From: Patellaria atrata CBS 101060 | Lineage: Eukaryota > Ascomycota > Dothideomycetes > Patellariales > Patellariaceae | Direction: 5' to 3' | NCBI GenBank assembly: GCA_010093705.1 | Contig: MU006093.1 | Span: forward strand, 851,479 to 915,478 | Length of the DNA stretch: 64,000 nucleotides | Shown: positions 37,218-48,151 of the stretch, in pieces | Layout: each line of letters begins with the position of its first letter | Numbering within the stretch: position 1 is the stretch's first letter | Notes under the pieces: model-generated | The model's input: the letters and a program-made list of their open reading frames with translations, nothing else | The model's database searches: none | What the model was told of the DNA's origin: nothing | Program-made: the position numbers and the translations under genes

Positions 37218-38755
37218 ATGTCTACTGACGAGCGTCCCGTTTGTGGAGGAGGCGGTATCGATGCAGCCAACTATGATTTTCCGCTTCACATAGCAGCTGT
37301 TTGTATGATGCTACTTTTCAAAACATCACGTAAAAGTGGCTAACTCGAGATAGTTATTGTATTCGCTGCAAGTATCGCAGGTTCGTTTACTATCCTTTAT
37401 CTTTTGAGGTCCGGAATGATAACAGAGAATAGGGGCCGGCTTTCCCGTAGTGGCAAAGAAAATAAGATGGATGAAAATTCCACCAAAGGTTTTCTTTTTC
37501 TGTAAACATTTCGGTACTGGTGTCCTAATCGCCACTGCATTCGTACATGTAGGCATGGTTCTGAACTTTCTTTAACGTACCCGCTGACCACTTTAAGCTC
37601 GTACCAACGGCTTTTGCGTCACTCACTGATCCGTGTTTACCTCCTTTGTTCACTGATATATATCCCGCACTTCCGGGAGTTATCATGATGTTTTCTCTCT
37701 TCTGTCTTTTCGCTCTTGAAATGTGGCTGAATGGCAAGACTGGTGGCCATTCCCACGGTGGACCGACTGGAACTTCAGGCTCGCTTGTGGAAAATGCTGC
37801 ACGATTCGGCATCTCTACTCCCTTGGAAGCGGGAAGATCTAGAGGGCCTCTCCCTGGGACTGCCCTCACCCGAAACGACAGCTATATGAGCGATGGTAGT
37901 TATCCGGATGAGAAAGCAGGATATGTTCATACGTAAGACCTAATTCCTTCCTTTGGACGCTTATTTGGTTAACGAAATTTCAGCACTGTTCACCCCGTTG
38001 AAAATCCGTTCGAAACGAAAGATGGAGAGCTTCCCTCTGAGATGCCAGCATGGTTTGTCGCATTCTACAAACAATATGTTCGCCAACGTGACGAGCTTAT
38101 TGCAATGGTCACGCGAGTACCCAGTTATACACCCGATCCACAACCCCAAGCTTATCCCGCTGTCTCAAGTTTTGATCGTGATGAAGAAGGATGGGTTGAT
38201 CCTCTTGTTCTTAAGAAGATGAACCTGAACATTACCCTTCTTGAAGGTGGTATTCTTTTCCACTCAATTTTCGTTGGCATGACGATCTCAATAACAAGTG
38301 AGGGCTTCATCATCCTCCTCATTGCTATTCTCTTCCACCAATTCTTCGAAGGTCTTGGTCTTGGTTCTCGCATTGCAGAGGTCCCCTATCCAAAGAAGAG
38401 CCCGAGGCCTTGGATTCTTGTTGTTGCCTTTGGCACCACATGCCCCATTGGTCAAGTCATCGGACTCGTGACGAGAAATAGCTATGATCCAAGCAGTGCC
38501 TTCGCCCTCATTCTTGTCGGAGTCTTCAATGCTATGTAAGCTAACTCAACAAGTATGTTGATCCCTGTGGTCGAGACTAACATTCACTTTAGATCTTCTG
38601 GCCTCCTGATCTACGCTGCTTTGGTGGACTTGCTCCAGGAAGATTTCCTTTCCGAGGAGGCTAACCGCACCCTTTCGGGCAAGGATAAGATCGTTGCGTT
38701 TCTCATTTTGCTCCTCGGCGCCCTTGGTATGGCTATCGTCGGTGCTTTCGCATAG
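37218..38755 (+). CDS. ZIP-family metal transporter
   Basis: Imports zinc or related divalent metals into the cytosol. Six exons (37218-37302, 37354-37380, 37433-37548, 37598-37932, 37984-38535, 38593-38755) encode 425 aa. Eight TM segments are arranged 3+5 around a long loop that contains the His cluster GGHSHGG. The transport motifs are in TM4 (FHSIFVGMTISI, HSxxxG) and TM5 (FHQFFEGLGLGSRI, HQxxEG). Conserved entry motifs are FPLHIAAVFIVFAASIAGAG and CKHFGTGVLIATAFVH. Exon 2 is only 27 nt. It matches the fungal Zrt1/Zrt2-like plasma-membrane group, though which one cannot be decided. The neighbouring divergent gene is a Mn-type CDF, so metal homeostasis may be co-regulated. Confidence 0.92.
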
Positions 38756-40091
38756 ACCATGTCAGTGGATAGCCTTCGAGTTGCATATAAGATAACACGG
38801 TCTTTGTTCATCTATTCACTATGTATATTACTTTCCAAGAAAATGGATCAGAAAAAGATGGAATATTGGACACTACTACGCACAAATTACCGGCTCGTGT
38901 TGGATCAAGCCGAAGCAATCGTTTATCATTCTCTCCATCTATGTTCAAGGCGTCGGGCGATTGCGGGAAATTAATGATGATGACTATATATAAAGAGTAG
39001 AGTCGATCGCTTCTCACGCCATGACTGTTGCTCCACTACACTAGGAGCTGTATGGAGTATTTGACCAATCTCGACAGAGGCTCTTCAGGGCGTATATAGC
39101 CCCTGTACGGCGTTGGGAGTGGTTCCCGTCAGCTATCTATCACGCGTTAGAGAAATGACAATCATGTCAGCCTTTTCAACTTTCTATATAGACAAATGTG
39201 CTTAGGCGCAGTGGGAATTAGTAGGCTAAATGCACCATCATCTCCCAAGCCATGCACTATGTTTCATGTCGACAGATTGGTGTCAGGAACAATTGAGGCA
39301 CAACCCCGCACACTCACTCTCGATCCACTTCCCCGGAATATCTACGCGAAGCCGCTCTCAAAACGGACGACCAGATTTCAACCTCAATCTAATCCTCTGA
39401 GCGAATTGTGTGATATTGGGCCACGCCGGAAATATTGTTACTGCTTTCCGCAGAGATACTCCTGACGATATCTATTAGAGATATGTTTTCCTCCCTCGCC
39501 AGGATCGTCTTGATAGCTACATATCTCCAAACAACTCCAGTTACTGAGAAACCCGATGGCTTATTGTCCATAACGGGAAGATTTCAAGGAGGCTCTGCAT
39601 GCACGATGTTATCGTCTATATCCCTACTGCTTGGCCCTTCTGTCAGGAACTCCCGGGATCGGTAGTCAATGTGACCCGGTTCAAGAGGTGATCGATATGA
39701 ATATCCCACTTGGCTTTCTGTTCAGTTGGGTGGATGGCAGTTTTTCGCCGAGCTCATTGGATTTCGGCTATTGTCAGCAATCTGAGAGCGTTTAAAATGT
39801 GTTCTGGAAGATGAAGAAATTAGATGAGGTGGTCCTGCCCGTTCATATATATCGAAATCCACATGGAACGTATCTGACAACGGCTCAACTCGGATTGGTC
39901 CGTGAATAGATGGATAGATACCCATGTCCACCGCGTGTCCTGGGAACATCAATGGAATCTATATTTTCTATGATGAAAGATGTAAAATATGATGATGCCC
40001 AGGAGACCGACTATAAAGGTTCAGCTTGCTCCAAAACGTAATGTAGACAGTGACAGTCGAACAACGAACTTACTACACTCCTTTGTCCAAT
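38756..40091. other. Intergenic, 1.3 kb
   Basis: Between the ZIP gene and the AA8-AA12 gene I see only domainless short frames. A TATAAA box near the right end is listed separately. Confidence 0.4.
40012..40017 (+). promoter_or_regulatory. TATA box of the AA8-AA12 gene
   Basis: TATAAA lies 75 bp before the ATG at 40092, a suitable distance for a fungal TATA element on this strand. Confidence 0.4.
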
Positions 40092-42617
40092 ATGAGAGTA
40101 TCCAGTGTAGCTGCCGGTCTTGCGGCATTGGCTAGCCTCGGTTAGTGTATGAAGGGAAATACTAAAGTCAATTGCTTATAAAGTCAGTTCATGGCCAAAC
40201 GTACAAATACTGCGATGCCGTCGGTATCTGCTACGCAGGGTACACCACCGAACAAGGGATACAGTATGGTGTCGCCATCCCTGCCGGTAGGGAACCGCCA
40301 TTCCAGATTATACTTCAGATCGCGGCACCAAAGTCAGTGGGTTGGGCTGGAATAGCATGGCAAGGGACTATGGCCTACAACCCTCTGGCTGTTGCATGGC
40401 CCAACGGTGATTCAGACGTAGTTGTCTCGTCTAGAATGGCATAGTATGTCCATATCTTCGCTCTAAATGGGAATCAAGCTGAATGTTGATAGTGGTCTAT
40501 CACTCCCGCAACCGTATCCTGATGCTACATATACGGAGCTCAAAGGAACTGGTCAAAATGCCACCCATTGGACCCTCACAACGCTTTGCGAGGGTTGCAG
40601 TGCTTTCTTAGATGTCAATGGTGGTGACTACATGATTCCCACCACAGGAGAAGCTCGTCTTGCGTGGGCACAGTCTGCAGAGCAGGTTATTGAACCAGCC
40701 AACAATGAAAGCGCTTTCTTTGCGCACGACACGTTCGGCAAATGGGGTCATGACATGGCTATGGCCCAGAGCCCTGATTTTGACGCATGGGTGGCAGCAT
40801 ATTCCCCAGGTGGTGAGCCTTCACCGTTTCCTAGTAATAGCTCAGTTGAGGGCAGTTCCCTGATCAGTGACTCCTCTTCAAACAGCCAACCAATCAGTAG
40901 TCCTCCGACGTCGTCCACGTCGGTCGCTACCCCTATTTTAATCTCCAGTTCGACCCCCAGCTCCACTTCGAGAACCACTCGTAGGGTCATCTCTCCAAGA
41001 CCACCATCTACCACCATTTTGAGTTCTACGGCACAAGTAACATCGACGCTTAGCTTAAGTTCCACAGCACAAGCAACATCTACCGTTCCCTCAAGTTCTA
41101 CAGTACAAGCGACATCTACCGTTCCTTCAAGTTCTACGAGAAATCCTAGTTCCACACGAATTATAACAACCACTCGGAGGTCGACGACTTCCAGAAGACC
41201 GACAACTACACTGACATTGGAACCAACATCTACACGAAGCCGACTTTTTCCATGGTTACCAACGCCAACAACTACACGAAGGATAACCTTGCCAACATTA
41301 CCAACATTACCAATATTACCGTGGGGTAAACGGTTCCCGAGTCCTGCCGCGGTTCGGCCAAATGATTTCTCTCGTGCTGCTGCCATACCGGAATCATGTC
41401 CAGGGACTGCAAGTCCACGTTTTCCTGGTTCGGTTGCGGAAGGATGGAGGGCCACAAAGGTTAAGGGTAGTCTACGATCTCCGAGAACTGTCATTTCGGA
41501 CCCACTTGGAAATCTTCTAGTCATTGAAAATGGAAAAGGCATTACTGCGCACAAACTTGACGCGAATGGGTGCATAGTTGAAAGTAAGGACCTTGTGCGC
41601 CAATTTAACCTTAACCATGGCCTTACCCTTACCCCTGACGGTAAGAGCTTGTATGCCAGCTCTATGACGCAGGTCTTAAGATGGACCTATGACCCTGCGA
41701 CCATGTCCGTAGTCGGTGGCTCCACCATCGTCGTCAAAACTATGTATAGTGGTGGACATCCCACACGATCCGTATATGTCCCTCCCCATCTCCCCAATCT
41801 GCTTCTCATCTCTCACGGCTCGAATGACAACTGGGACTACGGTGCCGGGGACAAGACCGTCGGGCGTTCCGTCATCAAAGCCTTCGACATGACCTCCGTC
41901 CCTACCGGCGGCCACGCTTACAACAGCACCGGCTATCTGACCGGTTGGGGTCTCCGCAACACTGTCGGCCTCACCTTTGACGGCAACAACATGCTCTGGG
42001 GCGTGGAGAACAGCATGGATGAGCTCAAGCGCACGGGACCCTCCGGTGTCGCGCTCGATATCCACATCGACAACCCAGCCGACGAGCTCAACTACATCGG
42101 CGACGTGAGCAAGCCGAACGAGGATTGGTACGGCTACCCGACCTGCTTCACCGTCTGGGCCCCCGAGAGCATCGTCGACCGTAACTTCACGGTAGGCGAC
42201 CAGTTCGTAGCCGCGCCCAACGCGACCTTCGACGACGACACGTGCAGGAACATGTCGGTGCCGGCCAAACTCAGCTTCCAGGCCCACTCGGCTCCGCTCG
42301 ACCTCAAGTTCGACAAGGCGTTCGAGAACCTCTACGTCGCGTTTCACGGGAGCTGGAATAGGGTACCCAGCACCGGCTTCAAGGTCGTGCAGATCCCGTT
42401 CCACAAGGACGCCGCGGGTAATTATAACCCCGTCGCGAGCCCGCATAGCAATTCGGGGTATACGGATATCTGGTGGAATACGAATACGACGGTGTGTAAT
42501 CCATCGACGCAGTGCTTCAGGCCGGTGGGCTTGCATTTCGACACTCAGACGGAGAGGATGTATGTTACGAGTGATGCTGCTATGGAGGGGGAGCTGTGGG
42601 TGCTGGGTAAGATTTGA
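40092..42617 (+). CDS. Secreted AA8 cytochrome-AA12 PQQ sugar dehydrogenase fusion
   Basis: Exons 40092-40140, 40188-40443 and 40493-42617 encode 809 aa. A signal peptide (residues 1-19) is followed by a cytochrome domain (AA8, ~20-205). Its likely heme ligands are Met78 in GTMAYNPL and His180 in FAHDTFGKWG. A long Ser/Thr/Pro linker (~205-400) contains tandem repeats. A beta-propeller (~405-809) resembles PQQ-dependent pyranose/sorbosone dehydrogenases (AA12), with LTPDGKSLYASS, HGLTLTPDG, SHGSNDNWDYGAG, ENSMDEL and AFHGSWNR. Such enzymes oxidise sugars outside the cell and pass electrons through the cytochrome, for example to lytic polysaccharide monooxygenases. No carbohydrate-binding module is present at the C-terminus. 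The last third is very GC-rich, C-rich then G-rich. Introns are 47 and 49 nt. Confidence 0.88.
41022..41140 (+). repeat. 36-bp tandem repeat in the linker
   Basis: Three complete 36-nt units start at 41022, 41058 and 41094, with a partial fourth from 41130. Each encodes a 12-residue SSTAQATSTVPS-like block. The second and third copies are most alike, suggesting recent slippage. A second run of 9-nt units (TLP codons) follows at about 41288-41320. Confidence 0.8.
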
Positions 42618-43303
42618 TAATTTTTAGAATTTTCTAGAACTAGAAAAGGATAGATTTATTTTAGGTGGGAGGGTGGTTTGTAGGCCTTTGTTTTTCTTCT
42701 TGTTTGGGATTGGGGATAGATATGGTAGAGTCCAGTAGACAGTAGAATTGTATTGGTACACCGAGATATTTTTTTTCCTCTGTACCACGCATTCTTGCTA
42801 TTCTATTACCCGATTAGGAAGTTCTTACAACCTTGATTTTGTTGTAAAACTGATCCTGAATCAGAATTGGTGTACAGTACCGTATACGGGTTTACTTATA
42901 CTCGAGCAGATTAGTATACTTACGGCGCGACTATGAGCAAACTGGCGACTGCGAAATATTTTGAAGCAAGACTGACCACTCCTAAGATATAGGGGAGCGA
43001 AACTTGCCAGAAGCACGGCCAAGAAAGTCCGCATGCGCTCAGGGCGGTTGGAAATACAATATTCCAACTTCTTAGGTGGGTACCGTTCGTCTGTACTTCA
43101 TATGTCAAAGTTAGCGGAGCGATCTGTACGGGGGTTCACACGATCTCACAACATCACGGAAGGCAAATATAGGTAAAGTTGTACAGCGCGTACATTACGA
43201 ATGAATATTTTGAGGAAAAAACCCATATTTCCTGAACGCCATGCTGAGGGTCCAAATGGGAGACATATATACAGTACGACACACGGCACCCACTCCTCTC
43301 GCT
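42618..43303. other. Convergent 3' interval AA8-AA12/NEO1
   Basis: These 686 bp lie between two convergent genes. No gene, RNA or repeat is seen. Confidence 0.4.
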
Positions 43304-46300
43304 CTATACAGCCTGTACCTTCCGATAACTAGGCGGCCTCAACGTCCTCCCTAGCACCTTACCCGCATACGGCGGGACCAGCGCAACAGCCGCGATGACC
43401 GCGACCCTCCACACAAACGCGACGCTCGCGACGTAGCCAAGATCGAAATAGTCGCCTAGAAACGGGACGCTGCCGAAATAGACAGCCGCGGTGCCAAGGA
43501 TGGAGAAGATCATGACGGGATGCCAAGTCGTGATCTCGGCGGCGACCATCACGAGCTCGTTGAGGACGAGGACGGTAAAGCTGACCGAGACCATTTTCTT
43601 ACCGACGGTGGTTTCTTCCGGGTTGACGCCGACGAGGATCTGGGAGAGGCCTTGGATGATGGAGCCTTGGTAGATGGAGACGAAGACCCAGATGAAGAAG
43701 GTGCGGTAGCTGAGGGATTTGCCTGTCGTCAGTTCTTTGTAAAGTTCTGGGTAGAGGTTTGCGAGGGGTTCGTCGACGTCGCGGTCGAGGACGAGGGAGA
43801 AGACGGGCGCCATTGTGTAGACTGTTGCGTAGCCGACGAGGAGCCAATCCTGTGAATTCTCTGTTAGATACTGATGCTCTGGGGGATTACTGACGGGATT
43901 TGCTTACCCTGTATAAAGCGTGCGGTTCGAATCTCGTTGCTATGCTGTACAGCGTTTGGCAGACGCTGATTATCAAACCACGATGGATGACGAATTGGGC
44001 TAGTTTGGCACTGCGCTTGTAGCTGTTGCGCCCATGCCAGACCAGAAGTTTGGTCAGGTAACAGAACTGCTCGATGGAGAAATCTGCAGCGAGACTGGCT
44101 TGTCGACCTTCTTTTCCGACGATGCCGACGCCAACGTCGGCGGCTTGAATCATCGACACATCGTTACCACCGTCGCCTATACAGCATACACGCTTCTTCG
44201 TGTACTCTCGGATCAGTTTGGCGACGTCTGCTTTCTGGGTAGGAGAGCAACGACAAGCCACTACTGCGGGCAGACGAACGGCGATGGAGATGAAGGCGTC
44301 ACGGTGATGCGCTAGCATGAGTGCAAGCGACTCGCCATCAATGAGGAGACAGGAATCCGGTTTGCCTCGTAGGAAGTCGAGGGAGTCGTGCGCTAAATCC
44401 TTACGTTTTAATTTTGCAATAGTGTGGACGTATTGTCCACGGGCGACGAGTTTAGAGCTGACTGCAACACAGCGCGCCGTTTCCACCTTATCGCCTGTCA
44501 GCATCCATATTTTGATCCCTGCATTACGTAGTAACTCAAGTGCTGGTTTGACGTCGCGTTGAAGTTTGTCTTCGACGCCGGTTACCCCGAGTAGTTCTAG
44601 GTCGTGCTCGAGGAACTCTTTTACTATCGCAGCCATAGCAGCATCTCTACCCTGGAGGGATAACGATGCCTGGGTATGCTGGTTGGAGAATTCACGATAT
44701 TGTTGTGCGGAGAGCTTCTTACGGCCTACAACAAGGGTACGCAGACCTTCTCTTGCCATATTCGCAGTTTCTTCGTCCAACCAGTCGTTTGTGGCGACAA
44801 TTGTTGTCATCACTGTGTCTGCACCTTTCTGATAGAACCAGATCTCGCTATCATCGGTGATGGACTCAGTGTCGGAGCTGGTGCCATTTGAGAACTGCAC
44901 GATGATACCCATCCTTTTACCTTCTGATGTGAAAGGAAAGACATTTAATATTCGTACCCGTACAGCAGCCTTGCCGGTCTGTGCCGATTGAAGAGTCATC
45001 CTGTGCCGGTCCCGATGGAGAAGCCGGAGACCGACCAATTCCGTCCAACGTACAATGGCAATCTCATCCGGGGACGAGGCTTGATATGTCGTGATGGGTT
45101 TGCCGTTCTCCTCCTCAGTAGTGGGTGTGACATTGTGGCATAGTGCGAGAGCCAGCACCAGATCTCGAACACGTGACCCAATTTCTCTCCTTGTTCTTTT
45201 GGCTGATGTAGTTGGGACATAAGCTGAAGAAGGAGTGATAAGTACGGACGAATCGGAGTTGGAAGAGGCAAGACCTTGACGGACATATGAAGATACTTCT
45301 TCCATAGCTTCGTTAGCATAAGACACTGTTCCTACATGTATCTTTTTCAATTCCATCTCATTCTGAGTTAGCGTTCCAGTCTTGTCACTTAGGATATATT
45401 CGACTCGACCCAGATCTTCCGGAATCGTGCTCGTTCGCACAACGGTGCCAGGGATTCCTTGATCCTTCTCGATGAAGCGTGCATATACCGATTTGCCCAT
45501 GTCAAGATTGACCCTCAAACTGATAGGTACAATCGTAGAGAACAGAATCAAGAATCGCATCACGGAGACATACCAACGTTTCCCATCTTCCGCTTCAAAG
45601 CCTTTCAGGGCGACCAAGATGAACGAAAGAGCCAAGGTTAGGAAGCATAGAATTTTTGTTAAGGAGTTAATCTCATACTCTAGCAGACCTGTCTTTGAGC
45701 GTGAGGGAGATGTTGATAATGCTTGACGAGTTTGAGAGCCAGTATAAACGACCACAGCTAGAACTGTACAACTAGATGCAAGCACAGTATTTGCCCATGC
45801 GGTGTTGTCGATTATGAGAGCTGCGGAGTTCACTTGGCCTGAGGTCTCATTTCCTCTTTCGGCATCAAGATGTGGGTCGTAGCCGGGCTTTTTGTAAGGT
45901 AGTAATTCTATGGTCCCTACAAAGTCGTTCACTTTCTTATCTGGCTTTCCTGCGGTGATACGTAGTCTTGTATATTCGCTAACGTCCAGATTCTGGGACA
46001 TTGGAGATGCAAGACGAAGCTTCCAGTCAGTCTCGCCGTCAAGTTGATCGGTACGAATAAATGCTTCCCCTCCAGAGTTCGCTTGACTTTTGGCTTCTTG
46101 TGAGGTTGGAGCTTGAAGTTTGATATCAATATTCCCCTTGGAACCTTCTGCATCAGGATCAATCAAAAGAGATGGTGACTGGGGATGCTCCGAAGGACTG
46201 GTCTCGGTAGTCGCGCTGTTTAAAGTCTCAGAGTAACTCTTGAGGATAACCATGTCTGCCGGAACTCTTTGATCTTTATTTAATTTAACAACGTCGCCAA

Positions 46301-47336
46301 CCTTCAAGTCTCTAGAAAGCTTGACAACCTCCCTAATCCGAGACGTGGGGGCGTCCTTGTCGTCCAATCGTCGCTCCTCGTCTTCAATGTCCGTCAATCG
46401 ACTTCCCATGTCCTGTTTCTTCTTTCCTTTCCGTAACCTCCGTCGCTTCTCTGACTCTGTCGTTGGTGGTGATGCTCCCAGGCCAGTTTTATCTTGCTCG
46501 AACTTCAATATTGTGTAGTTTTCCGAGTTAGCCTCCGTATCCCGACGCCGCCGCGTAATATCATCAATCGCCTCTTTTCCCAATGTTATAGTCAAAACAA
46601 ACGCCAATGGAAAGATGTAAGTCGAAAGATATCCGATTCGCAATGCGGGTATAATTTGAGACAATGCTACGAGCAGAAAATACATGTTAAAGAAAAAGGA
46701 AAATTCATTATACAGTGTCCGTGGAAGAAAGCTCCAAGGGGTATATTTAGCATTAGAAACAGCGTTCGGAGGAAATCGTGTAGTTTGTATTTGGCCAACA
46801 GCAACCGTGCGAGTAGAACTTGGGTCATGTTCAGTATCAGCTTCGTCCCCTTCAAGAGTTCCCGAGAGATCTACGTTGGTCTTCGAGCCTGAAGATATGA
46901 AGCTGGGCAAACGAATGCGCGAGGTTATCCTCGATAGAGCACTCTGAGGTTGTCTATTCCGTCTCCATCCTTGATTTGTAGAAAGGAGCGGCGCATCGTC
47001 ATTGCCTAGGGTTGAGCTCCCCGTTGACTGGCGCTTTGTATCTTCATCGTCATTCAACAGACCTTGAAGATCCTCCTCCGGGGGATATTCATCTTGCCGT
47101 CTGTTTCGCAAACGTCCCACTCGTAAGTTCCTAAGGGGAATTCTGGCGCCCAGCTGCTGAATACGGTGGCCATGTTCTTTAGATGTGCGCCTGGATGCTT
47201 GCCTTGAGGAGGAATCCCGGGCACTCGACAATGTGAGAGGATCAAGTTCTCGTAGGTCGAGTTCGAGGTCGCTATCGTGGTCATCTGTGGGGGAATCCGG
47301 AGCGTTTGGTTGGTGATATTGATGCGGAGCAGACAT
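43304..47336 (-). CDS. NEO1: P4-type ATPase, phospholipid flippase Neo1
   Basis: Flips aminophospholipids across Golgi/endosome membranes to maintain asymmetry and vesicle traffic. Exons 47336-43908 and 43849-43304 encode 1324 aa, longer than yeast Neo1 because of a ~200-residue disordered, Ser/Arg-rich N-terminus. Key sites are TDQLDGETDWKLR (actuator), [12 protein letters not shown] with the phosphorylated Asp near 651, the nucleotide-binding TSEGKRMGIIVQF and GDGGNDVSMIQAADVGVGI near 1054. The TM4 segment ISLRVNLDM and the C-terminal KDWL-like block FEPHALYRDWLLVGYATVYTMAP place it in the Neo1/ATP9 branch, which works without a Cdc50 partner. The only intron is 58 nt. The gene is divergent from SEC16. 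Confidence 0.93.
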
Positions 47337-48151
47337 GCCTCATCGGGGGAGGCGGATGAAGTGTAGTTCTATGAGGGTGCGGATAATCAGGTAAACGGTC
47401 TAAGGTATGCTTATAGGAAGAATATAGTGTGTTTTGAAGAAGGTGGTCCCTTTGTATTATATCAACTGGACCGGATAGATTTTTGTTTCAATCAAAGTTA
47501 GACTGCATCAGCTTCTTTTGTATTGTACAAAAGGTACTACTGTACACGAGGCGCAAGCGGGTTGCGCGGCATTAGGTGACAAGTAACAAGCCTGACATGC
47601 ACCCAAGAACGAGCGCCCAAAACGGGTACCTCTTGCGGCCTTCTGGACCTTTTCTCGGGCGTTTGTTTGGGGGGTTTGCATCCTAAAGGGCCTAAAAGGG
47701 GGGCCCTGTTATCGGTACTATCGGGGGTCACGAAGCAGAATGACGCTAAGGGTCGAGATTTATGGATTTGTCCAATAGTTGCCCTTGTTCTAGAAAGGAG
47801 ACAGAACACCAGAACAGGAGATTGACATCTCATAGTTGGCATCATTGTGAACTCCGCATCGAAATGCAACTTTCCCATAACAATTTTTATTCTCTTTGCT
47901 TCCTGGTTTCTGCTGCTTGAGACTTACGCTATATGTCGTCTCTATAATAAAACGTTCGATTCCTTACTGTGCGAGCTGGCGTTCAGTTCTTGTTCATAGG
48001 TACGACTCCTTCGGCTGCTCTCCTCAAGGGATGACGGGCGAACATATGGGCTACACTCGCGCTCAGGTTGTGACTATCGCGTTACGCGCATCGCTGACTT
48101 ACGCGGACAGACTTTTTCTAGATTCCGTGGATTCGTTCCAAGGCACTTACA
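47337..48151. promoter_or_regulatory. Divergent promoter NEO1/SEC16
   Basis: These 815 bp are shared by two secretory-pathway genes. A G-rich stretch at about 47655-47730 contains several runs of G and an imperfect GGGCC/GGCCC palindrome. I cannot name a factor with confidence. Confidence 0.4.

Noticed and set aside
40748-42536. Two long minus-strand open frames (about 275 and 286 codons) opposite the AA8-AA12 gene
   Set aside because: They mirror the codon pattern of the GC-rich, repeat-bearing sense gene, have no recognisable domain and lie antisense to a well-supported enzyme.
43924-43933. GGTTCGAATC, resembling a tRNA T-loop (box B)
   Set aside because: It lies inside the NEO1 coding sequence and has no matching A box, acceptor stem or cloverleaf.
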